Assembly (NCBI GenBank): GCA_023512835.1
Contig: CM042090.1
Location: 25,335,783-25,399,782 of the forward strand
From: Taxillus chinensis
Taxonomy: Eukaryota > Streptophyta > Magnoliopsida > Santalales > Loranthaceae
Length of the DNA stretch: 64,000 nucleotides
Direction of reading: 5' to 3'
The notes below the pieces were generated by a model. The model saw only the letters and a list, made by a program, of their open reading frames with translations, was not told the DNA's origin and searched no databases. Positions 24,593-37,580 of the stretch are shown one piece after another; within the stretch, counting starts at the first letter, position 1; the number at the start of each line of letters is the position of its first letter. The position numbers and the translations under genes are program-made.

Positions 24593-25830
24593 CCTGCAGA
24601 AATTATATAAAAGTGGTGAGAAAATATGTTGTTATCACAGGCAGAGTCCCTCCGTAATAGCAGAATTATTTTTCAGTAGTCACTAATAAAAAGATGCAAC
24701 AGCCTTTGATGTCCATGATTTGAACTTGTTTAACCATTAGATAGAACCATATATAGATTATAGCACTACATCAATGCCAACAAAAAAATTAATAAAAAAT
24801 ACAAATACAATAGCATGGATGGCCTCAGATAAATTATGATGACAACACAGTTTCATTCAAAGTTAACAACTAAATGGGTGGATGTGGACCATACAAACTT
24901 TCCATATCACTCTAATATCAAGCACAAAACCCCATATTAGCCTTTGTAACAACAACACCAACTATCCAGCAGCATAGGAGCTAGGTAGGGGGCAATGGGG
25001 GAATGTCCCGAGGGCCTATACCCATTTTTATCAGTCATACTTAATATTTTAAAAAAGCGATTTCCAAGCACGGCTTATGTCCCTATGCTTTAGGCTTGGG
25101 TCTCCTCTGCCTTTATCCTATTATACCAAACCATGGCAGCAAATGTCCCAGTGACCATTTAGAAAATGAGGCAACATTTTCCTCCACCATAGCCATCGCA
25201 TGCATGCATCCTCAGCAGCACCCGGTTCGGCTCTGTTTAAACTTCTTCAATTTAAACTTGCAATATTGTGGTGGTAATTCTCAATCTAGTGATTAAAACT
25301 ATACACAGTTCACGAAACTATGTGCTTTGCTGGATATGCCTCTGGAATGTTACCATTCGTGAAAACATGTTACTTTTATTATCATTTCTTACGTCCTGGT
25401 TCTTGCACCCTTTTAACTCATTTACATGAATTAGATGATTTGAATTCGACAACAACAAACAATGGTATTATAATTAATGAAAGTGGTCTGGTTGGGGCAC
25501 TGCAACTATGGATCACAATTATGTAACACGTCTGCTCAAATTACAGCAAAGTAATCACCCTGACTAATTTAGGGATTAATAAAAAAAACAGTCAAATCTG
25601 AAAATGGAAACAACAAAGTATGGTCAGAGACCCAAAAAATCTGCAAAATTTCAATTTTCATATATGTTCTAGTATGCTCAGAACTCAAGCTGGATGTAGA
25701 TGAAATCAGATATTCAAATTCAGGGCACAAAAATAAATAAAGTACCTCCCGGGGAAAATTCGAATTGCTTTGCGGTTCGGATTTTTCAGGTGTGATGAGA
25801 AGGGCTTCCTGCGCTCGGAATTGATGGCAA
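24593..25830 (-). promoter_or_regulatory. 5' UTR exon, long leader intron and core promoter of the WSS1-type gene
   Basis: The ATG exon begins at 24593 after a CTGCAG acceptor six bases upstream of the start codon, so a leader intron must precede it. A matching donor (CGGGAG/GTACTT) sits at 25745, leaving a non-coding first exon from roughly 25810 to 25746. The intron is about 1.15 kb. A TATA-like ATATATATAAATAA lies at about 25830-25845 on the minus strand. Open frames inside the intron look non-coding. Confidence 0.55.
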
Positions 25831-25849
25831 TTATTTATATATATGTGGG

Positions 25850-27047
25850 CGTAAGATAAGCAGGAGCGTATTTTAGTCGTAGATTATGGAGTCATGCTAA
25901 GTTGAACGAATGGGGGGACGGGCGAGGCACGCCATGCGCTGGCTTTGAAATGGAAAAGTCCACAAAGTCAATGAGAGATTGAGGAGCGTTTGGAAACACG
26001 TACATGAGTTTGGCAGCATATATATATATATATATATAAAGCATTAACAACAATTTCTAAATGAATTTTTTAAAATTTACGGTTTTAAATTATTTTTTCT
26101 TTCTCATATAAATATATATCACAATAAATTTCTCAAATCAAACTCTATATTATTAAAATAATATTTTATACTACTTATTTTATTTAATATTAATTTTATT
26201 ATTATTTGATATGAAATAAAAGTTAATATGATGGGAATAGAGGTAAAAATTTTTTTGATATAATTTAATAATTATATAAAGTGAATAGTAATTTCAAATA
26301 CATTAGTAAATACTATATAAATTTCATATATAAAGTTAAATATAATGCATCTATTGTATTAATGATTTTATAACTTTTTACATTTTTTTCTCTAAATATA
26401 AAAAAATGGAATTCTATAGGAAACCTACTACTAGTACTCTAAGTATTGATTGGTTTAGTCGTAAAATCCAACAAAAACAATCATGTTTTTACTACTAAGT
26501 TAAATTTGATTTTGAGATATCATTTTTAAAAATAAAATTATTTTTAAAAATTATTTATGGTGATAGAAATTTATATTTTCAATTAGATTCATTAACTTTT
26601 TAACTACTATTAATACTCAATTACCATCAAAACAATAATAATATTATAAAATATTTTGACTAAATATTACAAATAGATATGAAATTAACAGGAATAATCT
26701 GTCTACACCCTAATACTCAATCTTCTTTACAGTTAACACCCTAATTTATCTTCAACGTCTCTCAACAAAATTTGAATTTTCGTTGTAATCGGGATCATGT
26801 CATCTTAATAACATGTTTGTTTGATAGTTTCTCCTCTTTAACAAGCATGTATTTACCTTTAAAAAAGCATATACAATTTTTACGCCAATTTTTTTAATAA
26901 TAATAAAACGAAATGAATTGTAGCATTTTTTAAAAAAAATATTATTATTGTGTGACAACATTCCCACAATGCTTGAGTTAGGGGAACACACGAAGCGTAG
27001 AAAAAAGAAAAAAGAAAAAAAGAAAAGAAAAGAAGGCATTATCCTCA
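25850..27047. other. AT-rich spacer, partly MITE-like
   Basis: The stretch at about 26040-26440 (AACAATTTCTAAATGAAT ... AAAAGTTAATATGATGGGAA ... GAATAGTAATTTC) resembles, with many changes, 61620-61840 (AAAAGTTAATGTTATGGGAA). It is probably an old dispersed MITE family. No gene is seen. Confidence 0.4.
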
Positions 27048-27365
27048 TTAGTGGCCCAAAACGACCACATCTTGGTCTACAAAATTAGAGAAAGATGGTA
27101 GGCTGGTGTCGGGCGTGGCAGAAGCAGTGTTGGGAGGGATTAAGCCGGTGTCGTCTGAGAAATCATCTTCTTTGCGATTGCCAGAGCCATCACCGCTGCG
27201 TCGAGGAGGCTGCGCATGCATGCATCCATTGGGATTTGCTTCTTTGTCGCAACTCGCACCCCTGGGAAATACATGCATCATATGCCTGCCCTCTGCTTCC
27301 ACCGTAACCAGCGAAAGGACGACCAGCGCCGCGACGCACAGGGCAAGCATTCCCCGGCGCACCAT
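27048..27365 (-). CDS. Small secreted peptide with two cysteines; leader related to the RALF genes
   Basis: A single-exon frame of 105 codons starts MVRRGMLALCVAALVVLSLV, a clear signal peptide with cleavage near VEAEG. The mature part has CDKEANPNGC (C39, C48), an acidic-serine patch RKEDDFSDD, then a proline/serine-rich tail. The family is not recognised with certainty. Nucleotides around the start (TGGCTCAACAAT before it and GCCGGGGAATGCT inside it) also occur at the start of the RALF genes at 54269 and 60752, and EDDFS resembles their DEDFS. It may therefore be a strongly diverged RALF relative that lost the YIGY motif and the second cysteine pair. No disabling change is seen. Confidence 0.5.
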   Translation of the reverse strand: MVRRGMLALCVAALVVLSLVTVEAEGRHMMHVFPRGASCDKEANPNGCMHAQPPRRSGDGSGNRKEDDFSDDTGLIPPNTASATPDTSLPSFSNFVDQDVVVLGH

Positions 27366-27479
27366 TGTTGAGCCAATAATTAAGGTGGGTGGGTGGGTGT
27401 GTGATGGATGCTAAAAGGATTAGATATATAAAATATAGATGATCAAGTTTGACTTGATTGAGTTTTGGTTGAGATGGGT

Positions 27480-27527
<48 letters not shown>

Positions 27528-27532
27528 TGTGT
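27480..27532. repeat. (AT)n(GT)n compound microsatellite
   Basis: TA repeats followed by about 19 GT units lie 120-170 bp upstream of the minus-strand peptide gene, within its likely promoter. Confidence 0.8.
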
Positions 27533-27605
27533 AGGAGAGGTGAGAAGTGGATTTGTCTATTTTCAGAGGTTTGGATGACATTGAAAGTATGTCCACGCCC
27601 CACAT

Positions 27606-30173
27606 TTATGCCAAAAATGGAGCCGGCCGGTCTTTTGGCAATTTGTTTTTTTGGTTTTTTGCTAGCTTTATAGGCTGCCTAAAACTGAATCTTCCATAAT
27701 TGATGTGCATCTATCCTAATGCCATTCTGAAGATTTATATATATCCACTCCTAAAATTAGTTATTGAATGCAGGATAAGTAAAAAAAATGCCATTTTAAT
27801 TAAGCGCGGGTTTGCAGAGGAACAGTAAAAAATGGATAAGTTATTTGATTCACAAAATTGTGGTCGCCAATTTACCGTATTGATGATATACGGATGATTT
27901 GGGACATTGTAGCCACCTACTTACCGTGATAAATGGGAATGGATTGAAATAATTTTGACATGCTGGTGACAAAATGTTTCATATTCTTCCTTCTACCGTA
28001 CCAAGCCATTGCCCATCCCGGCATCCCTATAGACATGCCTAGCCAGTGTTTTAGATGTCTCCATGCTGGTGGTTATGTAGTGTATAGTTTTTAATTAAAT
28101 TGTGGGTTATGGAGATAGTGGTTGTTTATTTTACAGTGGGTTATTTTTAGGCAGAACATGATGACCCTGCAGCAGAACTCAAAACCTCGTGCTGCCTCCA
28201 TTCGAGCAACCAAAACCAGGACACCAGAGCCACTGGTAACCGCCTAGGAGAAACCACGGCCAGCAAAACAAAACGCCGGAGCAAAGACGGCTTAGGAAAA
28301 ATAGACAGCGACAGCCTAGGAAAAGAATTCCTGTCTTGTCTTTCTCTAAGGACTGCTGACAAGATTGAACAGCCTCGAGATAAACCTGCTCTGAAGATTG
28401 ATAAAGAGATTACCACAGTAATGGTGTTAGAGAGATCACTCGTGTATATCCTCCCATTGACTATAGCTTTGAAGATTGATGTTATTTTGGTCAAGATAGG
28501 CCTCACATGATTATGTATGCATGTCACAGCAAAAGATATTTGTGTACACCTGTCCTGATGGAACAGCATACATACATGAATCCTTGTGTCTGATTTTTCT
28601 CTGTTTGATCGTTGATGCACAACACGCTCAGATTGAACCAACGCTTCTGAGTGTTTGCATTAGCACAGAAGCAGCGTTGACACTAATATTTTAAGGATTA
28701 ATGTCTTTGAGTTTATTCCTTTTGTTCTGGTTCCCCTGTAAGGTTCCACTTAATCCCTCTAATCACACAAACTTTCTGTTGATTGGGTTTTGAATGTATA
28801 TTGATACTGTGTTACAATGGCGAAACAAATAACTAATCACAAGCAACAAAGTCACATAAAGTAGTTCAATCACCTCGGTGGTCCACAGGCGAAACAAGAT
28901 AGATTATAGTACGCGTATAACTTAACTCACTAGAAAATTTTAAAAAATCAACTAACATAATATTTTTATTTAATATCTCGTAACTGAGCATCTAAAAAGG
29001 TCTAACGAAAAAATCTCTCATAATCTCATTACCATAATTGCTCACGGATTAAGTGCTTATTTCCTGATTTTTTCTATTATATTAATAATAATAAATAACA
29101 TAGAATTATTTTACAAGTTAACTTAATCTAATAAAGAATTTGAACTAAATATCGTAACTTGCCTCACAAAATCAAAACATATCTAACAAATCTCCACCAA
29201 TTCCACGAGTCTCAAAGAAAAAATAACATGATCCATCAACTGGTTTAGAGAATTACAAGACACAACAACAAATCTTCGCATTGACTTCAATTCTCAACGC
29301 AACACCAAGGCTTGGCCTTTGTGAGCAATACAGTTTGTTCCATGGCTTAGCCGTTGTCAGCAATTCTGTTTTGAAATTGACCACTTAAACCCGGCCATTA
29401 CCTTTCATGATGCAAAACTCGTTCTCCTCAGACAAATTTTGGGCAAACTACACTTCCATTCTTGTTGCACACTCACCCTTCTGTTCACTGCAACTTGATT
29501 TGCAGAACCAAGTTGATCTGCATGGTAGACGCTGGCAAACCAATTTGCAAAGATTGTTCAGACGGATTACATATAACAAGTAACAACCATAACAAATCAT
29601 AACAAACCAAAAAGCCTTAATCCAAATAATATGAGATCGGCTAAATGAACAAGATTTATATCATATTCCTACTCTTTCAAACATTTCTATTAGCTGTCAT
29701 CTTTTAGTTACCACCTCCATCCAAGTCATTTCAACCATAACAAAAATTTAAAAAGTGAAAGACAAAAAGATGAGCTTCAGGAAACAGGTGGCTGTTTCAA
29801 ATTCTAGTTTCACTCCCTTGTTTCTTTATCATGCTAGCGTATGGATTATAAAATTAAGAGAGTGACAACTGTAACAGTCTTCATTCTACAATCAATCAAA
29901 TGCCATTCCAGAAAATGCAATATTGGCTGGTCTTTGGGCTTGGCTGGAATGAAGATGAATAACAAATTCTGTGATATTAGATTCCAGAAGAAATAACATC
30001 ACAGAATAAAAGTCCGTGTCTAATATCTTGTCTGCCAATTGTGATATTAGATTCCAGGTTGGTCTCAACTTTCAACACCGGAGTAATAATTCATATTTTA
30101 CCTCGTACTTTGCAGCAGAATCAGTCAAGCCATGTTCCACCTACACACCCATGCGCACTTCTGGGTTTGCAAG
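27606..30173. other. Spacer; unassigned 164-codon minus-strand open frame at 28147-28641
   Basis: The minus-strand frame at 28641-28147 is long but begins without an ATG and has arginine/serine-rich residues I do not recognise. The sequence has the look of retroelement leader or LTR. The rest is AT-rich with no gene. The 3' UTR of the LpxB gene should lie at the right end. Confidence 0.4.
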
Positions 30174-33100
30174 TCATCGTGAAATCACAGTGTATAGTAT
30201 GGTGGATGCTGCAGCCATACTTGGGGTGTTATCAGAAAACATAAATTCTGAATCCAATCCAGAGTTGTCTGGTTTTGAAGGTTTTAGAAGGCCTATAATC
30301 TTTTCAGCAGCGCCGATTTGTTCATCCCTAAGGTCTTCATTGTGTATCAGGTCACTGCAATCGGAAAAACTATAATGATTAGTGTCATGTTTGGATCGAG
30401 GGAATTGGACAGCAAAGAAGGGGAGGAAAAACTGTCCTCCAATCTCTATTACGAATTCAATCCCCACCCATGTTTCTTCTTAAAACAAAACTACGCCAGA
30501 AATTGGGACAATTTAGGGCCTTTTTGGTGGTTGTTGCTGTTTGGTTAATTTTACGAATATAAAACGGATAATATAATATATAAATAATTTTAAAAATTAA
30601 AAAATGGAACAAACACTGAAATAGAATACTTGGTATGATCTTGTTCTTAATCCAGAATTTTCATATTACACATACACAAATAAATAAAATATCATAAAAT
30701 AAATAGTAAACATTTTGGATCCACAGCACTGCAGATGGGCACTTGTGCAATCAATAAGCCTAAAAGAAAATAAACTATGTGCCATTAATGGAAATTTTCT
30801 TACCAAAGTAATGAGGATAGTTTTGCAGGCGTGCAAGAATCAAAGAGAGCTTCTGGAATAATGCCAGAATTCAGTAGAATATTGGGAAGGGACATGTATG
30901 GAATTTTTGCTTTATAACGGATAAACCATTCAGTTAGCAGGTGAGCTCGGTAAGTGATCAGGCATGGCAACTGCGCTAGTTGCAACTCTACCGCAACTGT
31001 TCCAGAAGTGCATAGAGCAACTCTGCTTGCCTGTAACGTGTTATAGATTACAATTAGTTAAGCATTCACAGCCTTAGTGAGATAATCAAGCTCAGCATAT
31101 TCTTAGCTACATAATTACGGAGATATATTGTGTTAGTACAGTAATCAATAGAAGAAACTAAGTGGACGAGAACAGGATGACTAGCATTAGAAAGCAACAT
31201 TAAGAGCTAAGAAGACAAGGTGGCCCACAAATAATGGCATTCTTTAACAATAAAACCAACTTATCTTTCCCCCTGAGAAATCAAATTGAGCCTAAAGAAG
31301 ATATAAAGTTATATGGGGAAGCCTTACACCAAATGCACTGTACTTTTGGTGCAGTGATCCTCCGGGAATCAATCTAATGGGCACAGGCCACTCATTAATA
31401 ACTCCATTGATGTAGTTCTCCACAAGCTGATTAGGTGCCACGTGGATTATTGTTGTCAAGTCAGAAAATGAGTCCTTCATTAAATCCATAGTTTTTGAAA
31501 AAATAGGAAGCATGCGGTTCACCTCCTGCAACCTGCTTCCAGGAAGCACGCTGATGATAGTGGCTCCTTTCAATGACAGAAAAATTTTGTGTTAAGAGAA
31601 CATGGTAATTAAGTAGGAAGAATGAATAGACCGCAAATGAATATCAAAGATTACAACGCATTTTAAGTTTAACAGCAAAGAATTCAAATTAGCACAGTAT
31701 TAATACAAATCAAGGTTAAATTATCAAATGGTGCCTAGAAGTAAATAGAAGTGGAGAAACTAGGATGTGAAGAACATTTTGATTGGCCTACTAAATCATT
31801 ACAAATTACAATTCTCAATATGTAAGCATTTTTGTAGTACAGAAACCGCCAAAGTCGATAACTATAATCCAGCCCAGGAACAAATTCTTTCATGAATCAG
31901 GACCCATTAACCATCCAATAGAGACCAAAAAATGATATAGGATCTGGTAGATACTTAAAAGCTTTGGCTTACCTGATGAAATTCCATATTTCCTTCGGAA
32001 CCCTTCACAAAATCCTTGCTCCTTCCATGTAGTTGATAAAATATGCTTCCCCTATTAAAATTAAATAATAAATATGCACTCCAATTTAATAAATGATGCT
32101 TGAAAATACTGTGCGTATACAATCTCTCTTTCTATGTATCTCTTTATTACTAGTCAGTAGAATATTACCAATAATATATGCAATTGACTAAGAGCATTGA
32201 ATCTATGATGCGCGAGATAAGTGAATGAAAACCTACCGTATTAAACTGCATAAAATCTTCCACTACAGGATGGCCAACAAAAGTTGCACCAAGTCCATTT
32301 GACCTGCAAGTATCCGCCTCAAACGGAAGTATGCACAACACATGGTCCACAAATGGTGTTAGACCTCTAAGCCTTGCTTCACCACCTTTCCACGCCCAGA
32401 ATGAAGGTGCTACATAATGGATGTGCACAGCACTCGCTAACCGTTGCTGAACATATCTGGCTGCAAAAAGACATTCCTCTATTTTGGTACACCATACATT
32501 TTGTAGAGGAAAAAGAAATGAAACGAGCTCAAAGGAAGGCAATGGCACTATAACCTCTTAACTGCCTTAGGAGACGGAAAGAAAAACCCTTGGAGTCTAT
32601 GGTCACTACAACATGTGGCTGAAAAACAAGGGCAGCTTCAACCGTTTCCTTCAATCTCGCCTGCCATTTATGAGAATTGGGTTCAAATTTGACACCATAG
32701 ATGTACTGAAGGCTCCACTAGCACTTGAGGAAACGCAATTAAAAATTGTGCGTGCTCGCGTGAGTGTATATTTTGTACCACAATTATACAAGACATTATA
32801 TTAGTTGCTTGTTGCTTCCCACATACTCTGATCTTATTTAGATGTGGCAGCAACTCCCAGATCCCCATCACCGCAATGTTCTCCATAGGAAAGAGAGATG
32901 TCAGTCCTTGGTTGGACATCATTAGCCTAGCTTAACATATTGTAAAGTAAATCATGGCGACAAGGTAAACTGAGAAAGTAATACATATAATAACAACCTA
33001 TAAATTTGATGGGTGTTGCCGTATTAGTTAATGAACAAGTTTGGACGGCTAAGAACACCAATATATTTTCATTTAGCGTTGTTTTGTGTTGTTAACAAAT

Positions 33101-33480
33101 GTTTCTGTTTACTATAAGCACTGTCCACCACCACACTGAAGTGAAGCAGCCCCACGCAACATGGAAAGAAACCAAATCAGGGATTTGTAGGCTGACCCTC
33201 CGATGCCGGCGAACCGGACAGGGAAAGGAGAGAGGGTTCTGAGAGAACCCATGAGGCGGGCTCCGATGGAATCTCCGGAGACCTCTCCGGCGACCAGAAA
33301 GGCCCTCAGCTCGCCTTCTTTAGCAGCGATGTCAACTAGGGTTTGGCCCGAAACCGAGAAATATCTTCTCTGTGGATTCGATAAGCCCATGGGTGCGAAT
33401 CTACAGCCATCAATTACATCACATATCTTTCTCTTCACCATCGACGTCGCCGCCGCCGCCGCCGTCGTCGTCCTCCTCAT
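30174..33480 (-). CDS. LPXB: Lipid-A-disaccharide synthase (LpxB), organellar
   Basis: Eight exons join in frame: 33480-33197, 32926-32827, 32660-32555, 32460-32237, 32051-31973, 31566-31328, 31030-30804 and 30354-30174, giving 479 aa. The first in-frame ATG is at 33480. LpxB (GT19) joins UDP-diacylglucosamine and lipid X into the lipid A disaccharide. Signatures are FLVAGEVSGDSIGARLMGSL, FPMENIAVMGIWELLPHL, HVVVTIDSKGFSFRLLRQLR, VHIHYVAPSFWAWKGGEAR, TFVGHPVVEDF, ISVLPGSRLQEVNRMLPIF and VALCTSGTVAVELQLAQLPC. The first 55 or so residues are Arg/Ala/Ser-rich, as expected for a mitochondrial or plastid transit peptide; plant LpxB is reported as mitochondrial. The exon 1/2 junction (GG/GTCAGC to CTAG/GCTAATG) gives GIGGLMM, where I expect GIGGSMM from the family. 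No disabling change is seen. Confidence 0.9.
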
Positions 33481-34719
33481 ATCTTCTCTTCTTCTTCTTA
33501 TCTCCGTCAAATTTACAAAACCCAATTCTAGTTTTCGGTGTATGGATTGGGCTCTGACATTCCCCGTTACGGGCCGGGCCAGCCCCGGCCCGGCGGGTAA
33601 TTTGTGGGGTAAATTACGTCCATGTTATCACGGAGCTTAGGAGGGATAAAAGAAAAGATTATCAGGTGTATTATGTAACTAATTCGCATAATAAACTGTT
33701 AGATTGATATAAATAATAAAATTTTAAAATAATTAATAATAATTTAATATTAATAAAGGTGTTCCTGCGTAATTTATCAATAGATAAATTGGTCTTATAA
33801 TAATTAATAATCAAATAATAAATGCTTATGCAATAATTAATTTAAATAATGAAATTATTAAGAATTGTTTCATAACAGATAAATTAAATTCATAAACTTT
33901 TTTGTGGCGTGTTGGTTTTAAAAAATATATATAACGAGACATTAAATTAGATTTCTCATGATGATGACATAATGCTGACATGGGGAATAATTTTTCCATC
34001 TTCCATCAGCGATCACAAATACTGATCGATTGGAAATAATAAATACTGAGATACTACAAATTAATAAATATCAAATAAAATCAGATTAACTATACACATG
34101 CAGTACATCCAATATTATGTTACATTATCATTTTAAAATTAGTCTTAGTTCAATATTAATTAAAATTGCAAATTAAAATAAGTATTGAGTTTAGTTACAG
34201 CCGATAACCAAACTTAATTCAAATTCAATTTGAGTATTAAATTATATAATAATTTGAAATTTAATATTATAGGTCTAACCGTTTATAAGGATGACAGGGT
34301 CATTCATTACTTGAGAACTTCCGGATTTTTTCAATTTTCTCAAAGCAGTTTGGGGAACATATTTGAAAAACTAGGAAAACAGAAAGAAAGAGAAAGGAAA
34401 CTATTATATTTGGCAAAACCAAAAAAATAAATAAATCAGAAATGTGACATGCCAAGAAAAAAATTTAGATAAGAAATTTCTCAAAATTTTGAATTATAAA
34501 TATATAAAAAATTATATTTGAAATAAAAAAAATTTGATAACAACAAACATTTGATATATATATATAGCAATTGAGTTTAATGCTACATTTTTTGACATTA
34601 TGTATTTTTAAAAAGTAATAAACGATATTCTTTTGGTGAGAAATTAGTTAATTAATCTTTCTTAAAAATTAATTTAAAAATCTAATACTCTATCTTCTCA
34701 TTATCTGATGCGTATACAT

Positions 34720-34751
<32 letters not shown>

Positions 34752-35905
34752 ATGGAGCTGTCTATTCGATAGATGGAGGAGTTCTGCTATAAATTAGAAT
34801 TTCTTGGTCAAAATTAGAATTTAATAAAATGACATAAATTTAATGGTGGTGGAGGTACGATGGAGTGAACGCCGGACGCGTATCACTAAAGTGGCCACTT
34901 AGCCGTGAGCAACCAAAAATATGGGGAGTTATTAAATGCGTGAGAAGCAGAGTTGGTTGGAGCGCGAAGGCGTAGGTTGTTCCCAGGAGCCACGAGTGTA
35001 TAGTTCAATTTAATGGTCCTCACCTCTCGGCCATATACAGGCCTGGCCAGTGACGTTGCAGACGGCCGGACAGAGAGACCGAATCGCGCTACCTCCTCAT
35101 TCAAGTCAAATCAATGCACCCCACATTAAAGTTAACCAAACCCATGACAGCATCCAAGCGCCTCCTATTCGGTTGAGAAGCTTTTAATTTTCGGTCTGCA
35201 CTCACTAGTCACTACGTACGCCATATAGTATCACTCTAAATCAATATATTTATATGTATAATGTATAATATCTCCACGCACATATAACATTCTAGCTAAT
35301 TAAAATGCTTTTTTTTGTGACTTATTCCAAATCCGAAGCTAGCTAATTCCAGCAGATCGACGTGAGGCATGCATGCACGCCAAGTAAAGTAAAGAATATT
35401 TGACGTCTCTGGTAGAGACGAGCCCCACCTCATTAGGAAACCGTTGAATGGGGTAATTACAATGGAGTTAAGACATATATATGCATATACACGAGTCACT
35501 GTACAACGTCATTTTCTGCAAACATGAGATGAGACATACATAATAAATATAATCACTTATACATATATATATATATACACACACACACACACTTGTGGTT
35601 TGCAGATAAAGCGTACTTCCTAGCTAGTGTTACTCATGACTCATAGCCATCCATCACATTCACAATTTCACATTTCACCACACCACACTTCGTCTAATTA
35701 GTTTTCATGAAACTGCCGCTAAAGTCTCACTGCCGGTCCCACCCGGCCGGAGACTCATGCCTGCCGCCCACATGAATGTTGTGTCAGTGTGGCCCCAACT
35801 CCAAGGCATAGCCCACCCAATTAAAAGCCCCCAACAAACCCCCCCACACCCACGCAATTCATTTGAATCTGGCATTTGGGTATCAGCCGGGTATATCTCC
35901 AACAA
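33481..35905. other. Intergenic region between the divergent LpxB and GDSL genes
   Basis: Contains the LpxB 5' region, AT-rich sequence, an (AT)n tract at about 34725-34753 and (AT)n(AC)n at about 35561-35592. No gene is supported. Confidence 0.55.
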
Positions 35906-35907
35906 CT

Positions 35908-35918
35908 CTATTTATATG
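35908..35918 (+). promoter_or_regulatory. TATA box of the GDSL lipase gene
   Basis: CTATTTATATG lies about 65 bp before the ATG at 35979, leaving a leader of roughly 35-40 bp. Confidence 0.55.
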
Positions 35919-35978
35919 CCGACCCGACCTCAAAGCTGAGCAAGACAGCAACAAGGCCTAAGAAACGAGTGGGTCACA

Positions 35979-37580
35979 ATGGGCGGTTATTATTGGTGCT
36001 CGGTGGTGTTCGGTCTGATTCTGTGGGTGTCCGCGGCGGCGGCGGCGGCGGGTTCTCCGGCTGCTGCAGCATCAAAAGTTTCGGCGGTAATCGTGTTCGG
36101 GGACTCCTCCGTGGACGCCGGGAACAACAACCAGATATCGACTGTCCTGAAGAGCAACTTCCGGCCATACGGACGGGACTTTCCCGGAGGAAAGCCGACG
36201 GGGAGGTTCTCCAACGGTCGGATCCCGTCCGACTTCATATCGGAGGCGTTTGGGCTGAAGCCCACCGTGCCAGCCTACTTGGATCCCGCGTACAATGTGT
36301 CCGATTTCGCTACCGGCGTTTGCTTTGCTTCCGCCGGAACTGGTTACGACAATGCAACCTCCGACGTCCTCGTAAGCCCCACCAGGCCCCCATATCTAAT
36401 TCCCTAGCTGCTTTTGTTTTTTGTTTTGTTTTTTTTGTGTCCAATTTTTTCAATTTAATTCTAATTAAATTGAAATTTGACCAAAATATTATGCCAATTT
36501 GGTGTAAAAGGCTCGACTTTTTCTATAGGCATCCGTATCACATTTGAATAAATATTTAGGATTGCATAAATATATTCAAATATTTTAATAAATTTACTTA
36601 CAATTTAAAATATATATCTATGATTAAATACTTGAATAAGTTATTAGTTAAATTTGATTGTAATATGTAATCCCATTACTAACATATGATGACGTGGCAG
36701 TCGGTGATACCTCTGTGGAAGCAACTAGACTACTACAAGGAGTACCAAGCAAAACTAAGAGGGCACCTCGGGAAGGACAAGGCCAACCAAATCCTTGGGG
36801 AGGCTATCTACCTGATGAGCATTGGAACCAACGATTTCCTGGAAAACTACTACGCCCCTCTCCCCGGCAGCAGCACCCGCCGCTCCCAGTTCCCCAACGT
36901 CCACCGCTACGAGTACTTCCTCGCCAGCCTCGCCGGGAGCTTTATCCGGGAGCTCTACGGCCTCGGCGCTCGAAAAGTCTCCCTTGGGGGCCTCCCGCCG
37001 ATGGGGTGCTTGCCGCTGGAGAGGAGCGGGAACTTGGTCAACGGTCGGGACTGCGTTCAACAGTACAACGTTGTGGCGGCGGAGTTCAATGCGAAGCTCA
37101 AGGGTGTGGTGGGTAGGCTTAACAAGAACAAGGCACTCCCGGGGATCACCGTCGTGCTCTCTAACCCCTATGACGCTTTCATGCAGATCATTCGCCAACC
37201 CTCCTCCTACGGTAATTAATTAGCTAGCTAGTTAACTGATAATTAATTTACGCGCGCGGCTTCCTTTGCCATATGCTTCAAGTAAATGTGTAGTGTGTGT
37301 ACGCGTGTGCGTTGTTCATTCATTGATTGAGTAGCTAACGTATATACATATATGACTTGATAATTTGATTGTACGTACGTACGCAGGATTTGATGTGGCA
37401 TCGATGGCTTGTTGCGCCACAGGGATGTTTGAAATGGGATACATGTGTGATCGGTTCAACCCTTTCACTTGCTCTGATGCAAGCAAATATGTGTTTTGGG
37501 ACTCATTTCATCCTGGGGAGAAAACGTCTCAGATTCTGGCTGATAGTCTGATGAAGACTTCCTTGGCGAAGTTTCTATGA
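35979..37580 (+). CDS. GDSL esterase/lipase, secreted
   Basis: Three exons, 35979-36371, 36701-37211 and 37387-37580, join in frame to 365 aa, the usual length for plant GDSL lipases. An N-terminal signal peptide (YYWCSVVFGLILWVSAAAAA) is followed by block I, FGDSSVDAGNNN, with the nucleophile Ser43. Block II glycine lies in CFASAGTGYDN, block III is GTND (173-176), and the Asp/His pair is in DSFHPGEKT (D340, H343). All four catalytic blocks are present. The family hydrolyses ester bonds of lipids and cell-wall esters in the apoplast; the substrate cannot be told. Exon 1 and the centre of exon 2 are GC-rich, unlike the surrounding AT-rich DNA, which is common for genes of this family. Donor sites are GTAAGC and GTAATT. 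Confidence 0.93.

Noticed and set aside
24800..25530. Open frames inside the leader intron of the WSS1-type gene
   Set aside because: No family similarity, no codon structure, and the region is explained as an intron between the UTR exon and the ATG exon.
26800..27048. Lys/Phe-rich minus-strand open frame beside the 27-kb peptide gene
   Set aside because: Low-complexity A/T translation downstream of a stop; probably 3' UTR.
33481..33525. Upstream extension of the LpxB reading frame by 15 codons
   Set aside because: It would start with TTG and no ATG lies in frame upstream, so the ATG at 33480 was chosen.
36755..37198. Minus-strand 147-codon open frame
   Set aside because: Antisense of GDSL lipase exon 2; high G+C keeps all frames open.
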